64,000 bases of DNA from Polynucleobacter sp. UB-Tiil-W10 (lineage in GTDB: Bacteria; Pseudomonadota; Gammaproteobacteria; Burkholderiales; Burkholderiaceae), in NCBI RefSeq assembly GCF_018881605.1, contig NZ_JACVPZ010000001.1:1054001-1118000 (forward strand), written 5' to 3'. Both the position numbers and the translations under genes were made by a program. A model generated the notes under the pieces. That model was not told the DNA's origin, did not search any database, and worked only from the letters and a program-made list of their open reading frames with translations. Shown piece after piece: positions 56,611 through 64,000 of this stretch; positions within the stretch are counted from its first letter, which is position 1, and every line of letters begins with the position of its first letter.

Positions 56611-57669
56611 ATGATCTTAGTAACTGGCGGAGCTGGCTTTATTGGCGGTAATTTTGTATTGCATTGGCTATCCAGTCCTGATGCCGAGGGTGTTATTAAT
56701 CTTGATAAGCTAACCTATGCAGGTAATTTGGCTACATTAGAGTCATTAAAGGCAGACTCTCGTCATATATTTATTCATGGCGATATTGGCGATAAAGAAT
56801 TAGTCACCAAGTTATTAAAAGAGCACAAGCCTCGTGCAATTGTGAATTTCGCTGCTGAGAGTCATGTGGATCGATCCATTCATGGGCCTGCCGATTTTGT
56901 AGAAACTAATATTGTTGGAACATTTAATTTATTAGAGTGCGCACGAGAGTATTGGAATGCTCTTGAGGGTAAAGATCAAGAAGCATTTCGCTTTCATCAT
57001 GTTTCAACCGATGAGGTGTATGGCTCATTATCTTTAACCGATCCTGCTTTTACCGAAACCAACTCTTATGAGCCTAATAGCCCTTACTCAGCATCTAAGG
57101 CGGCTTCTGATCATCTGGTACGCGCTTGGTTTCATACCTATGGATTCCCGGTAGTGACAACTAATTGCTCTAATAACTATGGGCCATATCACTTTCCAGA
57201 GAAATTAATTCCACTGGTGATTTTGAATGCTCTTAACAGTAAACCATTACCGATTTATGGTGATGGTCAGCAGATTCGGGATTGGCTCTATGTAGGCGAT
57301 CATTGTTCTGCCATTCGTGAGGTATTGGCTCAAGGTAAATTGGGTGAGACTTATAACATTGGCGGCTGGAATGAAAAAGCTAATATTGATGTTGTTAAAA
57401 CGATATGCACTATTTTGGATGAGCTCAAGCCTCGCGCTGATGGCAAGTCCTATGCTGAGCAAATCACTTTTGTTAAAGACCGTCCAGGGCATGATCGTCG
57501 CTACGCAATTGATGCTGGTAAGGTTGAGCGTGAATTAGGCTGGCGACCAGCCGAGACCTTTGACACCGGTATCCGCAAAACAGTCCAATGGTACTTGGAT
57601 AACCCTGTTTGGATTGAAGGTGTGGTGAGCGGCTCTTACCGCGACTGGTTGCAAAAGCAGTACAACTAA
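56611..57669 (+). CDS. rfbB: dTDP-glucose 4,6-dehydratase
   Basis: The 352-residue SDR enzyme makes dTDP-4-keto-6-deoxyglucose, step 2 of the dTDP-rhamnose pathway. It has the NAD loop [32 protein letters not shown] and [15 protein letters not shown] with the catalytic Tyr and Lys, and [14 protein letters not shown]. It heads rfbB-rfbD-rfbA-rfbC, all close or overlapping, and diverges from the glycosyltransferase block at 56.6 kb. Confidence 0.97.
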   Translation: MILVTGGAGFIGGNFVLHWLSSPDAEGVINLDKLTYAGNLATLESLKADSRHIFIHGDIGDKELVTKLLKEHKPRAIVNFAAESHVDRSIHGPADFVETNIVGTFNLLECAREYWNALEGKDQEAFRFHHVSTDEVYGSLSLTDPAFTETNSYEPNSPYSASKAASDHLVRAWFHTYGFPVVTTNCSNNYGPYHFPEKLIPLVILNALNSKPLPIYGDGQQIRDWLYVGDHCSAIREVLAQGKLGETYNIGGWNEKANIDVVKTICTILDELKPRADGKSYAEQITFVKDRPGHDRRYAIDAGKVERELGWRPAETFDTGIRKTVQWYLDNPVWIEGVVSGSYRDWLQKQYN

Positions 57670-57689
57670 TTTTCAGAATCAGAATCTAC

Positions 57690-58643
57690 GTGAATATTTT
57701 AGTTTTTGGAAAAGATGGTCAGCTAGGTAAGGCGTTTAAAGCTTTGTTTGAGCAATTGCCAGTTTTTGAAAACGCGCATGTAACTTATCTCGGTAGAGCG
57801 GAATGCGATCTCAGCAAAGAGGCTGAAGTGCTTGCGCAACTCAATGCATCTAAAGCCGATCTCATCATTAATGCTTCTGCGTACACGGCAGTTGATAAGG
57901 CTGAAACGGAAATTGAATTAGCCTATGCTGTGAATGCAAAAGCCCCTGAATTAATGGCGCGCTACGCCGCAGAAAATGATGCCACTTTTCTCCACTACTC
58001 AACCGATTATGTGTTTGATGGTAGCAAAGAAGGTTTTTATATTGAGACTGATGCTTGTAATCCATTGGGTATTTATGGAAAAACTAAGGCCGCAGGAGAA
58101 GAGGCGATAGAAAAAGTATTTGCAAACTCAACCCAAGGTCAATTTGCTATTTTCCGAACCAGCTGGGTGTATGGAGATGGTGGTAATTTCATTCGTACGA
58201 TATTGCGCTTGGCAAAAGACCGTGAAGAGTTAAAAGTCATTGACGATCAATATGGAGTGCCTACTAGTGCGCAATGGCTTGCCCAAGTAAGTCTGGATTT
58301 AGCACTAGATTCTCAAGGGAAGCTAAAGCAGTTTCCATCGGGTATTTATCATGCTGTTCCTGTAGGTGAGACTACTTGGCATGGTTTAGCCTTTTTTGCG
58401 GTTCAGGCGGCCTTAAATGCTGGCGTTGAGCTTAAAGCCAAGCCAGACACTATTAAGCCTATTTTGGCGGTTGAATACCCCCTTCCAGCCCCTAGGCCGA
58501 TGAATTCCCGTATGGACTCAAGAAAACTTCAGGAGCAGCTTGCCCTTTCGGGGGGTATGTCAAAATCAGGTCTATTCCAGAGCTCATGGAACATATATGT
58601 GCAGCAGTATGTTCAGGAACTCGCAAAAAGCGGCCTTATTTAA
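57690..58643 (+). CDS. rfbD: dTDP-4-dehydrorhamnose reductase
   Basis: The 317-residue enzyme makes dTDP-L-rhamnose by NAD(P)H reduction. It starts at GTG, giving MNILVFGKDGQLGKAF, which aligns with the family's N-terminus. It shows INASAYTAVDKAE, STDYVFDGSKEGFY and YGKTKAAGEEAI with the catalytic Tyr/Lys, and RTSWVYGDGGNF. It follows rfbB by 20 bases. Confidence 0.96.
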   Translation: MNILVFGKDGQLGKAFKALFEQLPVFENAHVTYLGRAECDLSKEAEVLAQLNASKADLIINASAYTAVDKAETEIELAYAVNAKAPELMARYAAENDATFLHYSTDYVFDGSKEGFYIETDACNPLGIYGKTKAAGEEAIEKVFANSTQGQFAIFRTSWVYGDGGNFIRTILRLAKDREELKVIDDQYGVPTSAQWLAQVSLDLALDSQGKLKQFPSGIYHAVPVGETTWHGLAFFAVQAALNAGVELKAKPDTIKPILAVEYPLPAPRPMNSRMDSRKLQEQLALSGGMSKSGLFQSSWNIYVQQYVQELAKSGLI

Positions 58644-58655
58644 AGGGTATATCGT

Positions 58656-59585
58656 ATGGCGGTAAGTAGGAAAGGCATTATCTTGGCGGGCGGGTCTGGT
58701 ACTCGCCTCTATCCAGTGACGCAGGCAGTTTCAAAGCAGTTAATGCCGGTCTACGACAAACCAATGGTGTATTACCCATTAAGTACCTTAATGTTGGCTG
58801 GTATTCGCGACATTCTGTTGATTTCTACACCACAAGATACCCCTCGATTCTCTGAGCTCTTAGGAGATGGTTCCCAGTGGGGTCTCAACATTGAGTATTG
58901 CGTACAGCCTTCGCCAGATGGTTTGGCGCAAGCATTTACTTTAGGAAAAAATTTCGTAGGCAATAGTCCGAGTGCATTGGTACTTGGCGACAATATTTTC
59001 TATGGCCATGAATTAGTCGACCAACTGAATAGTGCTAATGAGCGCACTGTTGGGGCATCTGTATTTGCTTATCACGTGAACGATCCAGAGCGTTATGGCG
59101 TTGTGGAGTTTGATAAGGACTACAAAGCACTTTCGATCGAAGAAAAGCCGTTGAAGCCTCGCAGTAGCTATGCTGTAACCGGCTTATATTTTTATGACAA
59201 TCAGGTGTGCGATATCGCAGCCTCCATCAAGCCTAGTGCTCGAGGTGAGCTCGAGATTACTGATGTGAATCGCGCCTACCTTGAAAAGAATGAGCTGAAT
59301 GTGGAGATTATGGGCCGTGGATTTGCTTGGCTCGACACCGGCACCCATGATTCTTTGCTTGACGCTGCTGGCTTTATTGCCACTTTGCAGAAGCGCCAGG
59401 GCCTCATGGTAGCTTGCCCGGAGGAGATTGCCTATCGCCAAGGCTGGATTACCGCGGACACAGTGCAGAAGGTTGCCGCACAACTCAGTAAAAATAGTTA
59501 CGGCCAATATCTTGGAAAAATCTTGAACGAACTCAATAATGCTGCTCAGCCTGTTGCTTTGTCCCATAAAAAGATTATTGGGTAA
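58656..59585 (+). CDS. rfbA: Glucose-1-phosphate thymidylyltransferase
   Basis: This 309-residue nucleotidyltransferase makes dTDP-glucose, the first step of the rhamnose route. It has [64 protein letters not shown] and [15 protein letters not shown]. These are the RmlA signatures. The order and short spacing within the cluster support a single operon. Its stop overlaps the rfbC start (TAATG). Confidence 0.97.
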   Translation: MAVSRKGIILAGGSGTRLYPVTQAVSKQLMPVYDKPMVYYPLSTLMLAGIRDILLISTPQDTPRFSELLGDGSQWGLNIEYCVQPSPDGLAQAFTLGKNFVGNSPSALVLGDNIFYGHELVDQLNSANERTVGASVFAYHVNDPERYGVVEFDKDYKALSIEEKPLKPRSSYAVTGLYFYDNQVCDIAASIKPSARGELEITDVNRAYLEKNELNVEIMGRGFAWLDTGTHDSLLDAAGFIATLQKRQGLMVACPEEIAYRQGWITADTVQKVAAQLSKNSYGQYLGKILNELNNAAQPVALSHKKIIG

Positions 59586-60148
59586 TGATGGCCTCTAAAT
59601 TATTCATTACGCCAACATCAATTCATGATGTGTTCATTGTGGAGCCAAAAGTATTTGGTGATGAACGTGGGTGGTTTACTGAGTCATTCAACGCAGAAGA
59701 CTTTGCAAATGCAACTGGTCTTGATGTTCAGTTTGTACAAGATAACCATTCATTCTCTCGCCAGTGGACTTTGCGGGGCTTGCATTATCAAATGGAAAAG
59801 ACTCAAGGTAAGTTGGTACGAGTTGTTGCGGGAAGCGTGTTTGATGTGGCGGTTGATATTCGTGAAGATTCACCCACCTATGGCAAATGGGTGGGCGTTG
59901 AATTAAGTGCTGCGAATCATAAGCAAATGTGGATCCCAGCGCAGTTGGCCCATGGCTTTTTAGTGCTCTCTCCAACCGCTGAATTTCTTTATAAAACCAC
60001 GGATTACTATCACCCGCAGAGCGAGGTTTGCCTTGCTTGGAATGACCCAACGGTTGGAATTGAATGGCCATTACCTAGTGGCGCTCAGCCCAATATGAAT
60101 GCCAAGGATACAGCCGGCCTTTTATGGGATGCGGCACCTAAGTTCTAG
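59585..60148 (+). CDS. rfbC: dTDP-4-dehydrorhamnose 3,5-epimerase
   Basis: The 187-residue cupin epimerises dTDP-4-keto-6-deoxyglucose at C3 and C5. It has VFGDERGWFTESFN, QDNHSFS, LRGLHYQ with the catalytic His, GSVFDVAVDIR and PAQLAHGFLVLS. Two tandem ATG codons occur at the start; the first shares one base with the rfbA stop. With rfbB, rfbD and rfbA the dTDP-rhamnose pathway is complete. Confidence 0.97.
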   Translation: MMASKLFITPTSIHDVFIVEPKVFGDERGWFTESFNAEDFANATGLDVQFVQDNHSFSRQWTLRGLHYQMEKTQGKLVRVVAGSVFDVAVDIREDSPTYGKWVGVELSAANHKQMWIPAQLAHGFLVLSPTAEFLYKTTDYYHPQSEVCLAWNDPTVGIEWPLPSGAQPNMNAKDTAGLLWDAAPKF

Positions 60149-60185
60149 CCGTCTCGGTCGACACAAAAGATAAGATAATGCTCTC

Positions 60186-61238
60186 ATGAGCAATTCATCT
60201 GCCAACTCTCAAAATCCCAAGATCTTATTGGTAAAGCTCTCCTCATTAGGGGATGTGCTGCATAACTTGCCAATCGTTTGGGATCTTCGGGCGCGTTTGC
60301 CTCATGCTCAAATTGATTGGGTGGTTGAAGAAGGGTATGTTCATTTGCTCACGCCACTGCTTTCCCAAGAGGGCTTTCAAGGAATTGATCACATCATTCC
60401 ATTTAGCTTGCGGCGTTGGAAAAAGAATCTCTTCAAACTTTCTACCTGGCAGCAATTTTTTGCATTCAAGAAAGAGCTTCAGCAAACTTCATATGACATC
60501 ATCATTGAAACTCAGGGTTTGCTGAAATCAGCCATCGTCTGTTCGCTAGCTAATAAGGCCTCAATTGCAGTGATTGCGGGCCTAGCTAATGCAACGGAGT
60601 TTTCTGGTTACGAGCCGATTGCAAGATCTTTTTATAACCACCCTGTGCAAGTCCCGACACAATGTCATGCGGTAGATCGTTCACGTTGGGTAACGTGTTC
60701 AGCCTTGGATTGGTCCTTAATAGATCGCAAAAGTGCCCCTCAGTTTTATCCAGAAACTTGCATCAATTCTTTAGCTCTAGACTCGACAAAAGTGCTTGCA
60801 GCATTAAGAGCGCCGTATATCTTGTGCTTTCATTCGACAGCTAGAGAAGCTAAGCGTTGGCCTAATGAAAGCTGGGTAGCTTTGGGTAAAGAGCTGGCCA
60901 GCCGCGGTTATCAAGTGGTTCTGCCTTGGGGTAATTTTGCTGAGAAAGAAGTGAGCAATGACATTGCCTCGCAGATTCCTAATGCATTGGTACCGCCTGC
61001 TTTTTCAATTCAGGATGCTTTCTCAGTCATAGCAGGTGCCGCATTGACGGTCGGCGTTGATACTGGACTCACACATCTTGCAGCCGTACTAGGTAAGCCT
61101 ACGGTAGAAATTTATTGCGACTCACCTAGGTGGAAGACCGAAGGTTATTGGTCTGACAATATTCGTAATGTTGGAGATATCCAGAAGCCACCAATAGTGA
61201 CTGAGGTGATTGAAGCTTCCTTAGGTTTGCTGAATTAA
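60186..61238 (+). CDS. waaC: Lipopolysaccharide heptosyltransferase I
   Basis: The 350-residue GT9 enzyme adds the first L-glycero-D-manno-heptose to Kdo of the LPS inner core. It begins ILLVKLSSLGDVLHNLPIVWDL, the WaaC hallmark, has QIDWVVEEGY, DIIIETQGLLKSA, and the ADP-heptose site GVDTGLTHLAAVLGKPTVEIY. It is 37 bases after rfbC. Its stop overlaps the convergent TolC-like gene by 4 bases. Confidence 0.95.
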   Translation: MSNSSANSQNPKILLVKLSSLGDVLHNLPIVWDLRARLPHAQIDWVVEEGYVHLLTPLLSQEGFQGIDHIIPFSLRRWKKNLFKLSTWQQFFAFKKELQQTSYDIIIETQGLLKSAIVCSLANKASIAVIAGLANATEFSGYEPIARSFYNHPVQVPTQCHAVDRSRWVTCSALDWSLIDRKSAPQFYPETCINSLALDSTKVLAALRAPYILCFHSTAREAKRWPNESWVALGKELASRGYQVVLPWGNFAEKEVSNDIASQIPNALVPPAFSIQDAFSVIAGAALTVGVDTGLTHLAAVLGKPTVEIYCDSPRWKTEGYWSDNIRNVGDIQKPPIVTEVIEASLGLLN

Positions 61239-62860
61239 CGCAGTAAAGCGTTGATTGCTACTAAGTCTTCATCTGTTAATGCAGCAGCGTGAGCTTTTAA
61301 TTTGATGGCATTGAGGATGGTGCTGTATCTCGCTTGCTGGAGTAAAGAGCGAGTATTAATCAATGAATCCAATGCAATTAATACGTCAATATTAATTAAA
61401 GTTCCGACCTGAAAGCCAAGCTTACTGGACTCTAGGGCAGATGAGGATGAGCGTTCCGCTGCCTCATAGGCCTTAACGCTAGCTAAACCACCATAGAAGC
61501 CAGTAAAGGCGGTCCTTGTGTTTTGAGCTGCCGCACGACGATAGCTATCGTAATTTGCTTTTGCTGCATCCACTAGGGCGGCATTTTGACGAATGAGGGA
61601 GCTATTAAAGCCTCCCGATACAAGAGGAATAGTCATTTGTAGCGCCAATGTGTTGTTATAGACATTGGTACTAGCTGGCGTGTAATTATTCGGAGTGCCG
61701 TTTGAGGTGTTGTACCCCGATGTGCCCACTAAATTGACAGTTGGATAATTTAAAGCTTGTGCACCACGATAAGTGCTCTCTGCAAGGCTGACGGATAGTT
61801 GACCTGCTAAGACATTGAAGTTTGCTGATTCTGCTTGATTAATCCAGTCATCCAAGGTTTGTCCTGGCGGCAGAATAGGGTTAACACTCTCCGCAATGGG
61901 GTAGCCCTTGGAATCTTTACTCTTGCTACGTGGATCCCTGAGAACGCCCTCAATTTTGGCTTCTTTAATAAGCGGCTTGATTGCACCTACAGGACGTCCA
62001 ACGATTTGCTCAAGCGCGCCGCGCTTCACAATCAGGTCGGCCTGTGCAGCAATCTCCTGGGAGTTGGCTAAATCTAATGCTGCTTGTGCGGTATTAACAT
62101 CAACAATCGTAGCGAGTCCGGCATCAAATTTTGCTTGGGCTGCCTCAAGTTGCTGCTTAATCAAATCCTTCTTATTTTTGAAGAGCGCCACATTATCTTG
62201 ACTCGTTAGTGCATCGAAATATGCTTGTGACACACGTAAGATTAAATCTTGTTGCGCCAAGAAAAAACGCATGTCTGCTAATTTGGTATTGAGATCGCCT
62301 TGCTTAAAAAGTTCCAGCGCACCTACGTTAAAGACTGGCTGGGTTAAGGTGACGGTATAACTTTTTTGATCAAATACTCGTGAGTTGCCGGAGTTATTGG
62401 AGACTACGGTGCTGCCTGTGCCATGCTGATAGTAGCGAGTTCCGCCAGGAGTGGCATTAGCTTGTGGCATCAGCAAGGAGAAACCTTGCCAGTAGAGTTC
62501 TTTACTAGCCTGATAGTTAAAACGAGCGGCTGTTAATACGGGGTCACTAAAGGCAGCCTCTTGGTAGAGCTGTATTAAATCGTTTAATTGCCCTTTAGTC
62601 TCACCAGGTTTGTTACCAACCAAGTTGGATGGTGCAGCACCTGCCGCTACTGCGGGTTTGGAAGGCAAGGGCGCGATTTGCGGTGGCTGCTCCAATCCAA
62701 TGAGGGTAGAAGCACTCATTGGAGTGGGTAAAGCAGGCCTTGTGGCCGCGTTAGGGCTTTGCGCAAAGGCATTGCAGGACCAAGCACTCAAACCTAACGC
62801 TTGACTCAGGATCAAACCAAAGGCGGTAAGTCTAGATAATCTGAAGCGGGCTGGGGTCAT
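61235..62860 (-). CDS. TolC-family outer-membrane efflux/secretion protein
   Basis: This 541-residue protein has a signal peptide ([23 protein letters not shown], cleaved near Ala-Gln) and a Pro/Ala linker to about 90, then two TolC repeats. The features are [64 protein letters not shown] and [18 protein letters not shown]. TolC proteins are trimeric channels that take substrates from a tripartite pump. No inner-membrane pump or adaptor is adjacent. It would be the exporter partner of a system elsewhere. Confidence 0.9.
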   Translation of the reverse strand: MTPARFRLSRLTAFGLILSQALGLSAWSCNAFAQSPNAATRPALPTPMSASTLIGLEQPPQIAPLPSKPAVAAGAAPSNLVGNKPGETKGQLNDLIQLYQEAAFSDPVLTAARFNYQASKELYWQGFSLLMPQANATPGGTRYYQHGTGSTVVSNNSGNSRVFDQKSYTVTLTQPVFNVGALELFKQGDLNTKLADMRFFLAQQDLILRVSQAYFDALTSQDNVALFKNKKDLIKQQLEAAQAKFDAGLATIVDVNTAQAALDLANSQEIAAQADLIVKRGALEQIVGRPVGAIKPLIKEAKIEGVLRDPRSKSKDSKGYPIAESVNPILPPGQTLDDWINQAESANFNVLAGQLSVSLAESTYRGAQALNYPTVNLVGTSGYNTSNGTPNNYTPASTNVYNNTLALQMTIPLVSGGFNSSLIRQNAALVDAAKANYDSYRRAAAQNTRTAFTGFYGGLASVKAYEAAERSSSSALESSKLGFQVGTLINIDVLIALDSLINTRSLLQQARYSTILNAIKLKAHAAALTDEDLVAINALLR

Positions 62861-62980
62861 GTAATTCGGATACTTTTCAATGTGCCATGCAGTTTAAGGC
62901 TAATTTATTCAAAATGCTCATTTAGGCACTATTTTGCCAAATACCCTGAATTGCTTCCATATACCTATAAAATTTGGCCC

Positions 62981-63826
62981 ATGGATCTAATTTTGTTACT
63001 GAAGGCAGTCATTCTGGGTGTGGTCGAGGGATTAACGGAGTTTTTGCCGATCTCTAGCACTGGGCATCTGATCTTAGTCGGCGATTTGCTGGACTTTAAT
63101 GATGATCGTGGCAAAGCCTTTGAGGTCATTATTCAGTTTGGCGCCATTTTGGCGGTTTGCTGGGAGTTTCGTCAAAAGCTCATCAAGGTGGTTAGCTCTT
63201 TTTCTAGCAGTTCTGAATCCCGCCGTTTTGTCCTGAATTTATTGATTGCATCGATCCCGGCGATGGGACTAGGCTTTTTGTTTGGGAAGCACATCAAAGC
63301 AGTTTTGTTTTCTCCAATCCCGGTAGCTAGTGCATTTATTGTGGGCGCGCTCATTATTTTTTGGGCTGAGCGTCGCCAGCAAAATTTTGCTGATGTGTCT
63401 AATCAAATCAGGTCAGTGGATGATTTAACCCCATTGGACGCACTCAAGGTTGGTCTTGCTCAATGTGCTGCTTTAATACCCGGTACATCACGTTCGGGTG
63501 CAACCATTATTGGCGGCATGTTATTTGGTTTACCTCGCGCTGTAGCTACGGAATTTTCTTTTTTCTTGGCTATTCCAGTGATTGGTGGCGCCACCGCCTA
63601 TGAGCTGCTCAAGCTTTGGAAAGCCCCTGTAGCCTTTTCTGGTGAATTTACTCTCGCTATTGTTATCGGTTTTATAGCCGCATTTATTTCTGCTTTTATA
63701 TGTGTGCGCTGGTTAATACATTATGTGGCTCACCATAATTTCATACCATTTGCTTGGTATCGCATTGCTTTTGGAGTGTTGGTTTTGTTTACTTCCTACA
63801 CTGGCTTAATTGCTTGGTCCCATTAA
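62981..63826 (+). CDS. uppP: Undecaprenyl-diphosphatase
   Basis: I start at the ATG giving [23 protein letters not shown], the usual UppP start; the longer frame from 62882 adds 33 unlike residues. The 281-residue, eight-helix membrane protein recycles undecaprenyl diphosphate for cell-wall and O-antigen lipid carriers. It shows [20 protein letters not shown] and [17 protein letters not shown], with catalytic Glu, His and Ser-type residues. It stands beside LPS genes whose products use the same carrier. Confidence 0.95.
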   Translation: MDLILLLKAVILGVVEGLTEFLPISSTGHLILVGDLLDFNDDRGKAFEVIIQFGAILAVCWEFRQKLIKVVSSFSSSSESRRFVLNLLIASIPAMGLGFLFGKHIKAVLFSPIPVASAFIVGALIIFWAERRQQNFADVSNQIRSVDDLTPLDALKVGLAQCAALIPGTSRSGATIIGGMLFGLPRAVATEFSFFLAIPVIGGATAYELLKLWKAPVAFSGEFTLAIVIGFIAAFISAFICVRWLIHYVAHHNFIPFAWYRIAFGVLVLFTSYTGLIAWSH

Positions 63827-63860
63827 TCTTTAAGTGACTTAAAAAGCTCAGGAAATTCTT

Positions 63861-64000
63861 ATGGATGCATCAATTGACGCAATAACGAATAATATTCAGC
63901 TGGCTCTGGCACCGGTATTTTTGTTAACTGCGGTTGCTACTTTAATTAACGCTATTTCAGGTCGACTTGCTAGATCTGTCGATCGTATGCGCGCAATTCG
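63861..64000 (+). CDS. DUF2721 membrane protein (N-terminal part)
   Basis: A frame begins with ATG at 63861, after AGGAAATTCTT, and runs off the right edge, giving 46 residues. It reads LALAPVFLLTAVATLINAIS and then RLARSVDRMRAIR, the pattern of the DUF2721 family (a membrane helix followed by the R-L-A-R-x-x-D-R motif). The function of that family is not known. The rest lies outside the window. Confidence 0.7.
   Translation, partial: MDASIDAITNNIQLALAPVFLLTAVATLINAISGRLARSVDRMRAI

Noticed and set aside
62882..62980. N-terminal extension of uppP
   Set aside because: The 33 added residues are polar and unlike UppP; the ATG at 62981 fits the family start.

Overview
The window reads as chromosomal core DNA of a small-genome freshwater betaproteobacterium, most likely Polynucleobacter (Burkholderiaceae). 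The evidence is gene order (ffh - ccsA-like - ampD; nrdA-nrdB - histone H1-like; accB-accC-prmA; fur/bamE-dapB-leuS-lptE-holA-proA; yqgE-ruvX-pyrR-pyrB), short intergenic spaces and moderate G+C. The genus is inferred from this context, not from a marker gene. I saw no rRNA, tRNA, insertion sequence, prophage or CRISPR array.

Layout. 1-3.2 kb: end of proS, ffh, a CcsA-like membrane protein and a fused PP0621-AmpD protein. 3.2-8.5 kb: nrdA-nrdB behind a promoter with a well-spaced NrdR box pair, then a lysine/alanine-repeat histone H1-like gene whose conserved-looking C-terminus lies in the -1 frame behind an A-AAA-AAG slippery run. 8.5-14.2 kb (minus strand): sugar kinase, a PrmA-DUF3426 fusion, accC, accB, aroQ, thioredoxin-like protein. 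14.3-21 kb (plus): mpl, SDR reductase, RNase II-like protein, TonB-like protein, aroE, mtgA. 21-25 kb: pyrF, corA, pncC, pgpA, thiL. 25-32 kb: maeB, barstar-like protein, rsmE, tkt, gap. 32-43.5 kb: fur and bamE divergent, then dapB, leuS, lptE, holA, proA, a HemJ-like protein, an rRNA methyltransferase, rubredoxin and hemL. 43.5-49.3 kb: apaH, phrB, DUF218 protein, yqgE, ruvX, pyrR, pyrB.

At 49.3 kb the housekeeping run changes, with a one-base overlap, into an accessory surface-polysaccharide island (about 49.3-56.6 kb). Its eight genes, on mixed strands, are glycosyltransferases or glycan-associated proteins: GT4-like, two DUF6492, GT25, GT2, an unclassified GT-like, GT10 (fucosyltransferase family) and a GT9-like protein. 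The conserved dTDP-L-rhamnose genes rfbB-rfbD-rfbA-rfbC and waaC (heptosyltransferase I) follow, so the region probably builds the LPS core/O-antigen. A TolC-family exporter, uppP (undecaprenyl-diphosphatase) and the start of a DUF2721 protein end the window.

The best leads for follow-up are the possible frameshift-controlled histone C-terminus, two gene fusions (PrmA-DUF3426 and PP0621-AmpD), the NrdR operator pair overlapping the nrdA promoter, an Asp-to-Ala change at the cofactor-specificity position of GAPDH, a duplicated SFWD motif in the BamE tail, and the mosaic glycosyltransferase island. I did not find a clearly new multi-gene system.
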